DNA from: Siphonodentalium dalli
Taxonomy: Eukaryota; Mollusca; Scaphopoda; Gadilida; Siphonodentaliidae
Direction of reading: 5' to 3'
NCBI GenBank assembly: GCA_032622095.1
Contig: CP136069.1
Location: 160,819,043 to 160,883,042 of the forward strand
Length of the DNA stretch: 64,000 nt
Made by a program: the position numbers and the translations under genes. This document shows, piece by piece, positions 43,641-56,130 of the stretch (position 1 is the stretch's first letter; every line of letters starts with the position of its first letter). The notes beneath the pieces are model-generated. The model was not told where the DNA came from, searched no databases, and saw only the letters and a program-made list of their open reading frames with translations.

Positions 43641-43937
43641 CGGTATATCTCATAGAAACTTCGCATATATATAGCTGTTGTTCTGGGCAGTCGACATGGC
43701 GTCCGCAATTTGATGGTTTATACGTATTTATTATCAATAACTATATTACAGTGAAATTGACATTGGTAATTATTGGATGACCTTGGAACTGGTCCCGCAA
43801 TAATTACCAATGTCAATTTTATTATAATATAGTTATTGGTAATAAATACGTTTAAACCATGAAATTTCGCTCGCATGCCATGTCGACATCCCCAGAACAA
43901 CAACAATATCTCAGCGAAGTTGCCATGACATATACCG
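43641..43937. repeat. Large inverted repeat, arms about 135 bp
   Basis: The left arm starts CGGTATATCTCATAG and the right arm ends CATATACCG. The arms match along their length with scattered mismatches (for example TTGACATTGGTAATTATTG on both sides of the centre) around a spacer of about 27 nt. It is the product of an inverted duplication, or a foldback element. Confidence 0.8.
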
Positions 43938-44132
43938 ATTCAACTAGACATTTAAAAAAAAAGGAACATGACAATAATTGTTGGGTTTGAAGGAATGTGT
44001 TGCTGTGATATTGGATGTTTATAAAAGGTCACTCTTTTCTAAGTCAAACAGATTGCATGTACATCTCTCGTATACCCATAATTTTATATTTTAGATATAT
44101 TTCAATAGAGGAGCCAAGTAACAACATACACC

Positions 44133-44348
44133 GTGTTGGAATGTGATTCAGAATCATATAACATATCCCAGTATATCGATTTTTATCTGAAACAAATCGC
44201 CACCAGACATCCCAATTATTTCGAATATACAGAGGATGTTCTTAATAAACTATCGCAAATTGAAGTTCCTTCGTCTGCATACATCACTACTCTTGGTGCG
44301 CTCTATGTATACCAATATTTGAGTCACAGAGGGCTTAGAATCATTTAG
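44133..44348 (+). pseudogene. Possible Penelope-like RT fragment
   Basis: The 71-codon frame reads ISQYIDFYLKQIATRHPNYF, then VLNKLSQIEVPSSAYITTLG, then ALYVYQYLSHRGL. The spacing and wording match the early RT region of Penelope-like elements, where a D-x-x-SLYTNIPH-type block carries the first catalytic Asp. That Asp is not preserved here. Downstream sequence to about 44480 is frame-broken. It is a short relic with no endonuclease domain. Confidence 0.42.
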
Positions 44349-44759
44349 CAGGGCATTCGAGTTCTACTCAGACTATAACAGGACATTGTGAGTCCGCATT
44401 GGAGAGGCGGTTCAGTCAGCCTGTATTACAATCACTGCACATCCTTAAGAACACCATTCCAGGTGATAATGACCGATGCAAATTAACGAGGTGACACAGA
44501 ACCAACGATAACATTTTACATTTAGTAGCGCAAACAGCAACAACAACACACATTGTGTTTACGCTTTTGGTTATTGTCTTAATAATACTCACTAATAGCT
44601 TACCTATCTTATATCTATATTTGCGAATGTCTGTCTGTCTGTCTGTCTGTCTGTGTTCTATAGAAATTCACAGGGGACCATCTAGATGATGCCAAAGGGG
44701 TGTACTAGGAGTAGCTTTTTACGAGAAAGATAATGGTCGGGGTCAGAGTTTTCTAAAGT

Positions 44760-46420
44760 GACGCCGTTGTTGTCAGGGGCAGAAAAGGGGTAGGGGCAGA
44801 AAAAAAATTGTCGCCGATTGCCACCAAACTTATATATAATCATCCCCATAATATGAGGAATCTAATAGCGTGGTTTAAATATGGCAAAAGTCGCACCGTT
44901 CGCGTCAGGTGTGCCCGCGGAAAGGGGGGGGGGGGGCAGAGGTTTTTTCTGTTGCCGATTGCCACGAAACTTACATATAATCATCCCCATGATATGAAAT
45001 ATCCAACGGTGTGGTTTAAATATGCCAAAAGTGGCGTCGTTTGAGACGGGGATGAACGGAAGGGGAGAGGGGCACCAAAATTGATAACACTTATTTTAGC
45101 GCCGATTTCAACCAAATTGATATATATTCTTCTTCATGATACAAGGAATCTAATTGTGCGATTTAACAACGCCAAATTGTTGTTTTTGAATTAGAGATTG
45201 GGAGGGGGTGGGCACTAAATTTGATAATAAGTCGCCGATTGCCACCACACTTATACAAAATCACCCCCATGGTATGAGGAGTCTAATGGTGTGGCTTTTA
45301 TCTGTCAAATGCGGCCTCATTCGAGCCAGGGTTGCATTGAAAGGGACAGGGGCAACAAAATTGATGCACAATTTTTTTAGCGCCAATTTCCACCAAATTC
45401 ATACACGTTCTTATCCATGATACGAGGAATCTAATCGTGATTTAAAGACGCCATAGTGGTGCTGTTTGTCTGAGAGATGTAGAGGGGAGGGATTGGCACC
45501 AAATTTGATAAAAACATTGTTTAGTCGCCGATTATCACCAAACTTATAAACAATCATCTCCATGATATCAGAAGTGTAATCGTGTGGTTTAAGGATGTCA
45601 CAAGTGGGGCCATTCGAGTCAGTGGTGTATAGAGATGAGAGGGACACAAAAAATTATATCTATATGTTTAGTGCCGATTTCCACCAGATTTATACATATT
45701 CTTCTCCGTGATACGAGGAATCTTATCGCGTGGTTTAGATACACCAAATTGGTGCCCTATAGGTGAGAGATATGGGGACCTTATATTTGATACGAATTTG
45801 TATACTCGCCAATTTTCACCAGTTTCATATATATGCATCTCTAATCTCTGAGTCTTAGTGTGTGCAGCTTGAGTCCGAAATAGGGACGGGAGGGTCACCA
45901 AAATTGATACAAAATATTTTTAGTACCAATTACCATCAAATTCAGACACGTTCTTCTCAAATGATACAAGAAATAAAATCGTGCTGTCTGTCTGTCTTTT
46001 TTCTGTCTGTGTGCGTTCTATATATAACTTCACGCGGTACAATCGAGATGGCACCAAGGCGTTCTAAGAGGGGTAACTTTTACAAGGAAGATAATAATGC
46101 GGGTTAAAATTTTCTAAAATGACGCTGTTGGTGCGAGGGGAAATTAAAAAAATATGGTGAAATAGTTTTGTCGCTGATTTCCACCAAACGAATACATAAT
46201 CACCTTCGCAATATGGCGTTGTTCGAGTCAGCGTTGCATTAACAATTGATTTAATAAACCAAATTCCACCAAATTCATACACGTTTTTCTCTAATGATAT
46301 ACCACGAATTAAATCACATTTGGTGTCGTTTGCGTCACGGATGGTGAGCGGATATGCACTATCATTGATAAGATTGCTATTCGCCGATATCCACATATAA
46401 GTTATATACAGTCACCAGGC
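44760..46420. repeat. Alternating A/B satellite, monomer about 145 bp
   Basis: A-type monomers (TCGCCGATTGCCACCAAACT) lie at 44813, 44954, 45234, 45527 and 45808. B-type monomers (GCGCCGATTTCCACCAAATT) lie at 45101, 45382, 45673 and 45924. They alternate from 44954 onward, giving a higher-order unit of about 281-293 bp. It is embedded in the Helitron-like element. Confidence 0.78.
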
Positions 46421-47400
46421 CATCTCCATATCATTTTAAGTAGTTGGGCGTTCACATTTCACAATCCCGACATATGGTGACCCACATAAGTCACTTGAAC
46501 AATTGTATCTTCTTAACAGTCATATTTATATGGGAATGGCAATCAAGGCATTCACATAATGAGCTAGCAAAAAGAGATAACTAGAAGAAGCATTAAACGT
46601 ATATTTATCATTCTATTGAAGAGATACATATATTCGTGTAAACTGAAATACCTCGAACCGTCAGAGGATTGCATATATATAATAACAAAATTTAGTCTGT
46701 TCCATGCAATACAGTTTCCACAAAAAGTTACAATTTGTCAAGAGATATGGAAGGCCTGTTCAAAAATAGTGGTCACAGTGTGCAGTCAAATATAGTTTCT
46801 TCTGATATACAAGAAAATGCAGTTAGTAGCACAAGACTTTTCAGGATCCTACCAATACTGACATCTGACAAGGGTTTTAGTACAGACTCATCGACTGACA
46901 TAAACAACTCAAAATCTCGCTCTGTGCCTGGCACATGTAGTAGCTGATATATTTGCGCAGCAACATTTCGTTTAAACTAAGAATATTTAGCCAATATATA
47001 GCACCATGAACAGAGGAGCAACTGGAAATTTCTTTGAAACATCTATATCTTCATGGAGATATGATAGCCAGGTGTCCTCGAGATCTTAGTCCAACCCACT
47101 AGATTGATTGATACATCTCAATATGTAAAACCCAATTATCATCTTTTATCGAACTAATGTGTTTATGATGTTCATGTATCATATTATAACGTCTAATGTA
47201 TACGCAGTTGTAAATAAATAAATACTTCATTATTGGTGGAACGGATTAATCGCGATAAACAGAATGACAATTGACAAGGTGAGCCACTACTTATATTCCC
47301 TGACTGTAATAATCATGTTTTGTGATGCTATTTGAATATACAATTGATGAGAAAACGTATAACACTAAGCAAGAGCATTCTCTATTCCCAACAAATATCC
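46421..47400. other. Unique sequence within or beside the Helitron-like element
   Basis: No gene was recognised. A 70-codon Ser-rich frame (46735-46947) lacks domain support. The stretch runs into the CTAG-terminated end at 47442. Confidence 0.35.
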
Positions 47401-47442
47401 ACAGCATACATTAACCTGGGCAACGCCGGGTAACCCTGCTAG

Positions 47443-48255
47443 TATGTCAATATATCCACTGACGTTTATGTTGTTTTCCTGAATATGTCCAAACGCAATA
47501 CATCCAGTTAGCTTACGTTTACAAGAAACTGACTAGTATCGCACCATAATATTATATTATGATGCAGGGGTGCATGGATAAATAGCCTAACACAACACAA
47601 TCTCAGGTGAATTAATAAAATATTTTTATTAATGTTAGTTTGCGTATATGCAAACTCGTAGCTGAAAAACTTCTTCGCTGCATGCTTCGCGAATCCTTTT
47701 GTATATAGGACGTACCAAAAACGAATATGTTATGCCCTTGTTGGGCAATGTTAGGCTACGCAATTTGAATTAAAGATACCACTTTCACGTCACTGATGTG
47801 AGGCGGTGGAGAATATGTCCACCACCCACTGCGACTGGTAAGGCCCTCCTAATATGGCATACCGTCTGCCGTGGGGTATGTCCCGTATACAGTAGTGTAT
47901 GGTTCTGGTTGTATTACCGGAACTGTGTCACTTGGTCAGCGACGTGCGGGTACGACTTAGCCCATGTGTAACTTTGGTCGTACATTACTTGACTCAATCA
48001 ATCGATTAACCAGATGTTGGACGGGGGGAATTCCGCGGAACAATACAGCACCATCACCTTGCCACCACGCCGTCTCTCTTAATGCATCTCACACACTTCA
48101 AAGCTCAAACTAAACCTAGTATTTCCCACGTTTGTCAAGTTCTGGTGACTAAACAAAATCGGTGAACGCAGGAAATACTCTATATAGACTTCGTATTATG
48201 AAAAGACTTATCAGAATCGTATACATTAAAGTGATGTGAATAACTCGGGTAGAGT
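47443..48255. other. Intergenic DNA with a diverged dispersed repeat
   Basis: Sequence around 47905-48005 (GTGTCACTTGGTCAGCGACG, then a TTGGTCGTACATTACTTGAC block) resembles 51675-51770 and marks an old dispersed repeat. No coding signal was seen. Confidence 0.4.
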
Positions 48256-48257
48256 GA

Positions 48258-49276
48258 TCAAATATCTGTATCTATCTGTATCTGTATTTGATGAGCACAG
48301 GATCCGTTCGGATGTATAAGCGCGTGGGATGGGGTGATTAGGACGTTTTGTTGTTTTCAGCTGGTTCTCCATCCATCATTGTCATTTGGATGGATCGCAT
48401 GCTGTCTTCTTCCAGAGTATTCCAGTCCTTGGTTGTTTTAGGGAAGAATGAGTTTTTGAATTATGTAGTCTGCGCGTCGATTAGTTCATAGGGTTTTGAG
48501 TTGTTACACTCCTGCGTAGAAACAAAGTTCTTTGATACGTACCCCTCGAACTTTCGAGCTTTGATTTTTCGACCCACTTTTTGTTTTGGTCTCAACAGGT
48601 CTTTGGTGTCGATAGCCGGGAACAGCCCGTCCACTACCTTGCCAAACAACTGGAGTCGGTGGTAATACATTCGGCCTTCTAGTGTTTGTAGCTGTAATTC
48701 ACGCAGCATGTTGGTAATTGTTCCTGCCTCTTGTGATGTATAGTCCCCTGTTAGGAATCTCGCTGCTCTCTTCTGTATCCTCTCTAGTTTGTCAATGTCT
48801 CCTATCAGGTGGGGGTCCCAGACAACTGATGCATATTCCATCTTTGGTCGCACTAAGGTTTCATATGCGATCAGCTTACTTTTGGCTGGAGCCTTCTTTA
48901 GGTTTCTTCTAATGAAGCCTAGCGTACTATTCGTCTTCTGTGTGATTTTGGTGATGTGAGATGACCATTTCATGTCCTTGGAAAGTGTCACCCCCAGGTA
49001 TGGGTTTTCATCTACTTCTTCCAGTAGGCAGTTGTTTAGCTGGTATGTGAAAGATGTTGTTTTGATCATGGACATGATATAGCACTTCTTAGCATTGAAT
49101 CGCATGCCCCACTTTTCTGCCCATACCTCAAGCTTCTCTCGGTCTTTCTGTAGAGTGACATGGTCGTTGTATGTCTTGATTTGGCGAAATAGTAGACAGT
49201 CGTCTGCGAATAACCTCACCTGCGAGGATACACAATCTGGTAGGTCATTGATGTGGCACAGGAAAAGCAGAGGTCC
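48258..49276 (-). pseudogene. 5'-truncated LINE (CR1/Jockey-like) RT
   Basis: Minus strand. Homology begins at about 49276 inside the RT domain (GPLLFLCHINDLPD), so the endonuclease and the first RT motifs are lost. The catalytic FADD box is at 49210-49199. Downstream motifs are intact (WGMRFNAKKC, YLGVTLSKDMKW, YETLVRPKMEYASVVWDP, RIQKRAARF). A TAA at 48463-48461 interrupts the frame, yet the same frame continues with NSFFPKTTKDWNTL, the usual C-terminal block, to a stop at 48338. The 3' end near 48258 is a short GATACA-type tandem tail. This is the usual form of a dead, 5'-truncated CR1-clade insertion. Confidence 0.85.
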
Positions 49277-49299
49277 ATGGAAATAGAAATGGAGTATAA

Positions 49300-52200
49300 C
49301 CTTGCTCAAAGTAGCTATTTTTACGAATATTATACCAAATTTACAACACACACCCTGATTCTTATATATTAATTAAATGCAATGGCCTTCGATGGCGAAA
49401 TAATTTGCGTTGGTTTATCGCCGCGATAGTTGCGTCGTCCCGAATCGAGAAGAAAATATTTACAATTGAGCGTAGTTCAGACGATGTTTTCTATGGAGTG
49501 GTATGGTCGATTTGCTTCAGATTTTCGGTGATGTTAGTAGAATGTTACAATCCTCCAGTTGGCATAGAATCTGAACATTAACTCATCAGTTTCACGCACT
49601 CGACTAACTACATAATATATGTCTTTAAATAAGGTGTTTCCGAATTTTTACAAAATCAATTATACGCGGTGCTCATCGAGCCTCGTCGGCTGGACATTGT
49701 TATAGTAATTGAAGAGTGTATATTTAACTACCTGGTGTGTTCGACTTCGCCCGGGATATTTAGAGAGATATTGTTTATTCCTCCACGAACGGGAGACGCA
49801 GTGTACAACGTATATACAATTACATAATCAAAAAACATTAAGAGTAATAAGGCGTTAGTCTAGGGTCCTGCGAATTGAATATTTTGATCGAATCGAATAT
49901 CGAATGGAATTCACGAAATCGAATCGAATATCGAATCGAATCATATCTGTGTGTTGCATTCTCAATTAGGTATGTTTTGTCAACGATTAGATTATTTGTG
50001 AAACGTTCTATGAACTACATGGATGAAGTTCCATCAGAACTTATGTGGCGATAAACCGTCGTTTGATATACTATTAACTTCAATTTATAATTGTCAAGAA
50101 AACAAAGCAGATTAAAACGTCCATGCGGCCATCACAACGATTAATATATTACCACTAAACAGATTATCAAACTAAAATCACACGAAATTTCTACAGTTTT
50201 CATGTACAAGCAAAATTGCCAATCGGCATTCGGAAACACCCGTTGTTATAAACTTGAAGACGCAACAACAGCCGCAGTGTAGCCTCTTCATAGTAATTGA
50301 AGGGTGTATATTTAACTACCTGGTGTGCTCGACTTCGCCCGGGATATTTAGGCATTTCGTTGTGATCGTCTTCGTCAGGATAAAGAAAAACAAATTGTTT
50401 TTCGAACGGTACAGAAACAAGACTATAGAACATAAAACACAAATACACATACACGTATTCACCCTTGCACATGCACCCCACCCTAAAGATGATCCATCAT
50501 TCGGCCTGTCCGAATGATAATTGTGATATTTTCAAGGAGAAACGATCAAAATGTGAAGCACATGATTCGCATATTTGACACCCCAGCTCTGGTTTTGCGA
50601 CACCTCATCGCAGGATCGATCTGCGGCTTTGATACCCGAAATGATGGTTGATATCCACTCTTGGACGCATAGAGTATAGTATTGCGAATCGCTCTGCAGG
50701 CTAGACAATGTTAATTAAACATATACTTTTATGTTAATACACACACTATCCGCCATCTATGACTGATAACTGTGTTTCAAACGAATTACCTAACGTTAAA
50801 AAGTGTCTACTAATTATGATAACATCGGAATTTCTATTAAATTGATCGGGTTGAGATCAAGCTATAGTCGCTATCCGCTTTGCGAAATTATAGTGGATAC
50901 TCCATTTAACTGGGAGAAACACAGCTTCATCTCAGGGAACATATGTTTATTTATCAAAACGGCAATTCTCTTGTTTGGTGACACCCTCGAATTTGGCGAT
51001 ACCACGTGCACGGGGGTCGTATATGAACGAGGTCAATGTCAAAGACACGGTCGTACATGCAATTGGACCCGCCCATATTGTTCCCGGAATCAAAGTTGGC
51101 CTGGCTACCAAATTTGAGTCGGATCCGTCGAGGTCCAGAACAATGCCTATATATGTGAGCATATATGAGTGAGGTCAAGGACGAGGTCAAGGACACGGTC
51201 GCATGTGAAATTGAGTCGGATCGGTCGAGATGTTTTCGAGTCTGTAACAAATACATGCATACATACATCCATACATACAGAGAAAAGTTCACAATTTATA
51301 ATGCTAGTAGATGATGTCTAGTATAGTGATGTGAAATCGGAATTCCCGGCGGAGACCACATAACAAGCGCAATCTTGTCTGAATTCTTGCCCACAAGGTC
51401 AAAATGAAATAAATGACGTCATGGGCCATGCAATGACAATTTCGCTGGTTTTGGTTAAGCCAACCAGCGAAATTGATCAAAATGAAACTAAATTGCATAG
51501 GAATTATTCGGCGAAGTGGCCAATTTGATATTCATCCCGTTGGTCCACTGCCGATTCTGTGCTTTAACAATTTATGTGGACGATCAGTTGTTCCCAGAGG
51601 GGATAACAATCAGAGCAATACATGGCGGGACGTAACGTGATTTATCACGCGTCGAAATTCGGTGGTTGTTATGATTTCGGGTGGTGTTACGGGAGCTGTG
51701 TCACATGGGGCAGCGATATGCTGGTACGCGTCGCATTGGTCGTGCATTGCTTGACGCCAACTGAACTAATCGGCTAGCTACATGTACGCCTCTCCAGTGT
51801 TTCTGATTAAATATACGTTGCATGTTGAATTATTTTTCTGACGTTTTCAGTTTTGTTTTTTATTGTTCATATATGTTCTTTTTGTCTCCCGAATGTCTTT
51901 GAATATCGTCTTGCTGAGTGTTGTGTGAACCTGGTACTCTTCACGGGTGTCTCGTGTTGTGGGTGGGGGTAATACCACGAGGCTGATACATGTACATATA
52001 TAACCATGCAACTGCTATAAACGGGTCACAGCTTCAGCTATGTATCATTCTTCGGTACTATTATTCGAGTTTTATATAATATGCCTACGTACGTGTATAC
52101 TTAATGACACCTCCACACGAACTTACGATTGGACAATACGCTGGGTAACTATATTTCGTGTATTGGTGCGACGAAGTGGCACATATCGTCGCGTGAAAAC

Positions 52201-52690
52201 TGAAGTTTTTTTCTATCTCCAAACTTTCATTTTTGTGGGAAATCGAGTTTAAAGTTGTTACCACCATATCGGTACCATTAGAAAAGGAAACATGTGTATA
52301 TATGACAGATAAATGTTAGTTAGACGTGTTCGTTGATTTATTGCAACGATGGCAACTGTGTGGAACTATTTCATTCGTCTTTGTGAAGCGGCTATTGTTT
52401 ACGTGTTACGAAATGTGCAAGTACTGCCACTTTCGCTTGGGGCCTTCTGTTTTGGGGGAATGTGTTTGCACAATTAGTCGCTTATATTACATGTTGTGCA
52501 ACTCTGTGTCTGCAAGTGAGGTTATGTTTAAGGTTCTTCGTGATTAACATGTTAGAGGCCGATCTACATTTCTTTTAACGTCCGCGAATACGTCCGTATT
52601 TATTATCTTGAAACGTGAAGCGTAACTGGTTGGTCGCCATTGTTTTAGTTCACACAAAACATGATGACGGATTTGTTAAATTAGTTTCGG
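49300..52690. other. Intergenic DNA with minor repeats
   Basis: No gene was recognised. There is a direct repeat of about 60 bp (49697-49757 and 50293-50353, TTTAACTACCTGGTGTG core). An ATCGA-rich simple tract lies at 49870-49950. Two diverged copies of a 148-bp unit (GACACGGTCG at 51044 and 51192) are followed by a CATA-rich tract ending at GCTAGTA (about 51304). A 14-bp perfect hairpin (CAATTTCGCTGGTT) lies at 51437-51475. Confidence 0.5.
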
Positions 52691-52711
52691 CTCTTAATTA
52701 AATAGGCACAG

Positions 52712-52990
52712 CAGTCACGTGGGTATGGTGAGACAGTCACGTGGGTATGGTGAGACAGTCACGTGGGTATGGTGAGACAGTCACGTGGGTATGGTGAGAC
52801 AGTTGGTCGCGTGTTGAGTTGTCAGGGAAATCTCTCCCATCTATTCCACACGGGCTGCCTGTGCTAACATGTGTAGGGTGGGAGAAACCAGTTTCTCCCA
52901 CCCCTACACAATTTAGCACAGGCAGCCCCTGTGCGATAGCTGGGTGAGATTCCCCTGTCTCACATAGCACGTGACCTGCTATCTCACACT
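52712..52990. repeat. Foldback repeat upstream of the recombinase relic
   Basis: Four perfect 22-bp copies of CAGTCACGTGGGTATGGTGA plus GA (52712-52799) are followed by a hairpin at 52852-52928 with arms of about 37 bp (GGGCTGCCTGTGCTAA and its complement). The flanks also pair loosely (GTGAGACAGTCACGTG with CACGTGACCTGCTATCTCAC). It ends about 60 bp before the recombinase-like ATG. Confidence 0.75.
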
Positions 52991-53052
52991 ACATATACAA
53001 TTAATAGCCGGAACTATTTTTATGTGAGCCGTTTGCATTTGTCAAAAAAACA

Positions 53053-54161
53053 ATGGCGACAAACCAAAACAATTCTCGTTTCGAATCAATAAACACAGAA
53101 GAATTCGTATAAGCGAATGAAAATAAAAACACGCTGAAGAAGACACCTTCTCAGCTGAAATTACTGTATTAGTTTTTGATTGAAATACACGATGAACATA
53201 GCAAAATTCAGGATATTCCCCAGGTAGAATTGAACAAATATATCGCGTAATAAATGTCCGGAAAGCTGACGGCACCGAATATGAGCCAAGCTACTTGCGT
53301 GGACTGATTGGAAGCTTCGATCGTGAATTGAAACGCCAAAAATATGGTTCACAAATTATGTCATCAGACAGTTATGCCTTTTTCGATACCAGGGAAGCCC
53401 TCCGTATGAAGCTGAGATATCTGAGATCGCAAGGAAAAGGTTCAAAACTAAAACAAGCAGATCCGCTTACAGATGATGATATAGACATGTTGTATCCAAC
53501 CTCTATTCTGAATATGATGTGGTCTCAGAACACATTGCCCTTTGGTATTCGATGGGGCTCCGAAGAACAACGGCGTATATGTTGGGGTGACATTTCCCTT
53601 AACATGGATACTGAGGCAAATTTACGATATCTGGAATATCGAGAAAGAACAACAAAAACCAGGACGGGTCACGACATACATGATACCCGGATTTGTCCTC
53701 CTAGGCTGTACGAAACATCAGCAAACAAGGATCGGTGCCCCATAGAAATGTATCTTTTCATTGAATCAAAGAGACCAACAAACTACAGTCAAAATGATGA
53801 CCCGTTCTGGGTGGCAGTGGTTACAGATAATTAATTCCCCACTGAAAAGGATAGATGGTTCTTGAAAGGTCCAGTAGGAAAAAACAAAATCGAGGGAATA
53901 ATGAACAAGATGGCAATAAAAGCTGACTTACCTGGTGCGCAAAACGGTTAAACGAAATATCAGTAATTCCAGTGTCAGAAAACACTCGTCCAGAAAATGT
54001 CCGACAACAATGTCCTTAATTCTCTGCAAGTCTACGCGACAGTCCATAAAAGCACAGATTCCCTGAATAACTACAGACAGCTTAACACAACACAGAAAAT
54101 ATCGATATCTGGTATATTATCCAGCAATACGAATCAAAGTAATCCAGGTCGAAGGGAATAA
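53053..54161 (+). pseudogene. Crypton-type tyrosine recombinase (DUF3504, KIAA1958-like)
   Basis: From ATG at 53053 the sequence reads as the N-terminal part of this family, with stops at 53110, 53170 and 53248. A -1 shift near 53252 leads into a 179-codon frame (53295-53834). There it shows PLTDDDIDMLYP, FGIRWGSEEQRRICWGD (first catalytic Arg) and LEYRERTTKTR, the core of DUF3504. The same frame continues past TAA at 53832 to WFLKGPVGKNKIEGIMNKM and VHKSTDSLNNYRQ, which keeps the His and the nucleophile Tyr (codon at 54072). The HxxR motif appears lost where two stops fall (53949, 53964). Such genes are Crypton-derived DNA recombinases. This copy is dead, with at least six stops and one frameshift. 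Confidence 0.82.
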
Positions 54162-54169
54162 CATCACCT

Positions 54170-55220
54170 TACTGTCCGTGGTACACTGCGATAAGTTGGT
54201 GCTAGCCTTATTACCACCAGATTTAATACATTGGGGACCACATTGGAAATAAATTGTCTTAGGACTGTTTTCTTATCCTATCCCTGATGGTTGTTGGTCA
54301 CCTGTTAGTGACGGACAACTCCTTTACAGTCTCATACCCCGTATAAACACCATACTCATGCTGGGGATTATCGACTGCGGAAGTGGTAATGGTACATCAC
54401 ATCCTTCCTCATGTGACCTATATGTCCAGTAAAAAATCATTTTCTTTACAATTTCTGTTAATCTGTTCTTTGTTAAATGTATATCACATATATATATACC
54501 ATGTATTCCTGTTTATTGTTATATATACATATAGGTTGTCCTACACCAATATGTGCCTTAAAGACCATTAAAACGTATATTATCTTATCTTATCCTAAAT
54601 TAGAATTTACCACTGTCTGTTTTCGTGATACATTTGTTGTTTGAAATTAATAAAAATGAATTTCACCAACATATTCTAATTTAAAACGAACATAATTATT
54701 ATCGGAAATTTGTCAAATCTATCTATTTACTGGAGGTAAACATTCTATGTTGCCTCTCGTAATCTTAAATCGATGTCATCTCGAATCCGAGCGGGTCAAG
54801 CCAATGTCACGACTGCCTACCCACACGGCCTGCTGCCACCATCCGGACAACCAAAATGGAGCGCAGAGTAAGAGACCGAGGTACCCCACATGTGGCACAA
54901 TGGAAAGACCGCGGGAATTCCCGACATACCTAATTCTCTGGTTTTTGGCCCAGTTCTTTTCGATTTAACATATCCGATCACTTATTGTTTAGTTAAACGA
55001 ATAACAAAGATGGCGGCTTGAAGAGATAATGAAATTTTGGTGGAAAGTTCAATTTCACTTTTATTGAATTATGAGCGGTCATAAACAAGAAAGGTGTGAA
55101 GAAAACTTAAACACAAAAGAGAGAACATACGTACAAGAAAATAGTGAATGTTTGCATTGACAGAAAACAAGCAATTATATCATTTTCTGCGACAAAATTG
55201 GTGTCACCCATTGTCGATGC
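54170..55220. other. Intergenic DNA
   Basis: No gene was recognised. A TTATCTTATC tail at about 54578-54595 could be the 3' end of a LINE. From about 55005 the sequence is likely the 5' untranslated part of the LINE ORF1 relic that follows. Confidence 0.4.
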
Positions 55221-55223
55221 AAA

Positions 55224-56130
55224 ATGTCAGATAAAAAACGCAATACTCCAATGAGTTCTACCTCGAGTGCGGATGACAGCTTGCCATCGGAGCAAGATAA
55301 AGTCTATTCTAAAACTAAAAAGACTGTAAATGTTCCTCCAAAAAAGCAGAAAGTTGTAACAAATGGAAATGGTCAAACTCAGCAAACAATTCAATTCGGT
55401 CCTGGAAAAGCGAAAAATGATGGAAACTAACTTGACAAAATAGTAGCGGAAATAAACTCAATGAACACAAAACTGGAAGCATTAGTAACGAAAGATCACC
55501 TAAATCAACAATTAATGCCTTTGGTGAAGACTGAAGATCTGGACAAGAAGTTGGAAAAAATGAAAATTGACTTTGACAAAAAAGTAGAAAATGTAAATGA
55601 AGAATTCAAAAGAAAAATGTTTGACAAAGAAACAAGAATGGACAATATGGACAAGGAAATTAGTGAAATGAAAGATGATTCTGTAAAAAAAAAGATATAA
55701 CTATAAACAATATTACCCTAGAAAACATCAAACTACACGAAACACTAAACAGACTCGAACAACAAACACGCAAAGATAGCATAAGGATATATGGCATTGG
55801 AAACGACAAGACGGGTGAAACAGCCGATGAATGTGAATCTGAAATTGTAAAAATACTGCAGAATAACCTGAATTTAAATATAAACAAAGAGGACATAAGC
55901 ATTGCACACAGACTCGGGCCATATGTGAATAGCCAAAACAATTTGTGACAAGGAGAATGAAGAATCTGGTGATTCAGACCAGGAGGCAACTTAAATGACA
56001 AAAAATTGTTACGAAGGAGGACCTCACAGAAACGAGCAGCAAGCTAATCAAGAAAGCTAAAGAAACAGAGGGTGTAGAAGACTCTTGGAGTTATAATGGC
56101 AAACATTTTGTTAAATATACAGGCAGTTAA
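55224..56130 (+). pseudogene. LINE ORF1 relic, copy 1
   Basis: The order fits a non-LTR retrotransposon ORF1 nucleic-acid chaperone. First comes a polar, basic N-terminus (codons 1-68). A charged coiled coil follows (LVKTEDLDKKLEKMKIDFDK region). Next is an RRM-like segment (RKDSIRIYGIGND, then ISIAHRLG). The C-terminal block (VTKEDLTETSSKLIKKAKE, then SWSYNGKHFVKY) ends at TAA 56128-56130. It is broken by TAA at 55428, a frameshift in an A9 run (55685-55693), another shift near 55918-55940 and TGA at 55996. No ORF2 (endonuclease/RT) follows within the window. These elements use ORF1 protein to bind their RNA. Confidence 0.78.

Larger units (their letters stand above)
44600..47442 (+). mobile_element. 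Helitron-like non-autonomous element with internal satellite
   Basis: The right end reads CCTGGGCAACGCCGGG (imperfect hairpin, 47415-47430), then eight bases, then CTAG followed by T, which is the 3' signature of Helitron-type elements. The head begins near a (TCTG)n tract (about 44629) and a CTAAAGTGACGCCGTTG block. A second copy of the same head occurs at about 45985-46135, so two partial copies are arranged in tandem. The 5' terminus could not be fixed and no helicase gene is present. Confidence 0.55.
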
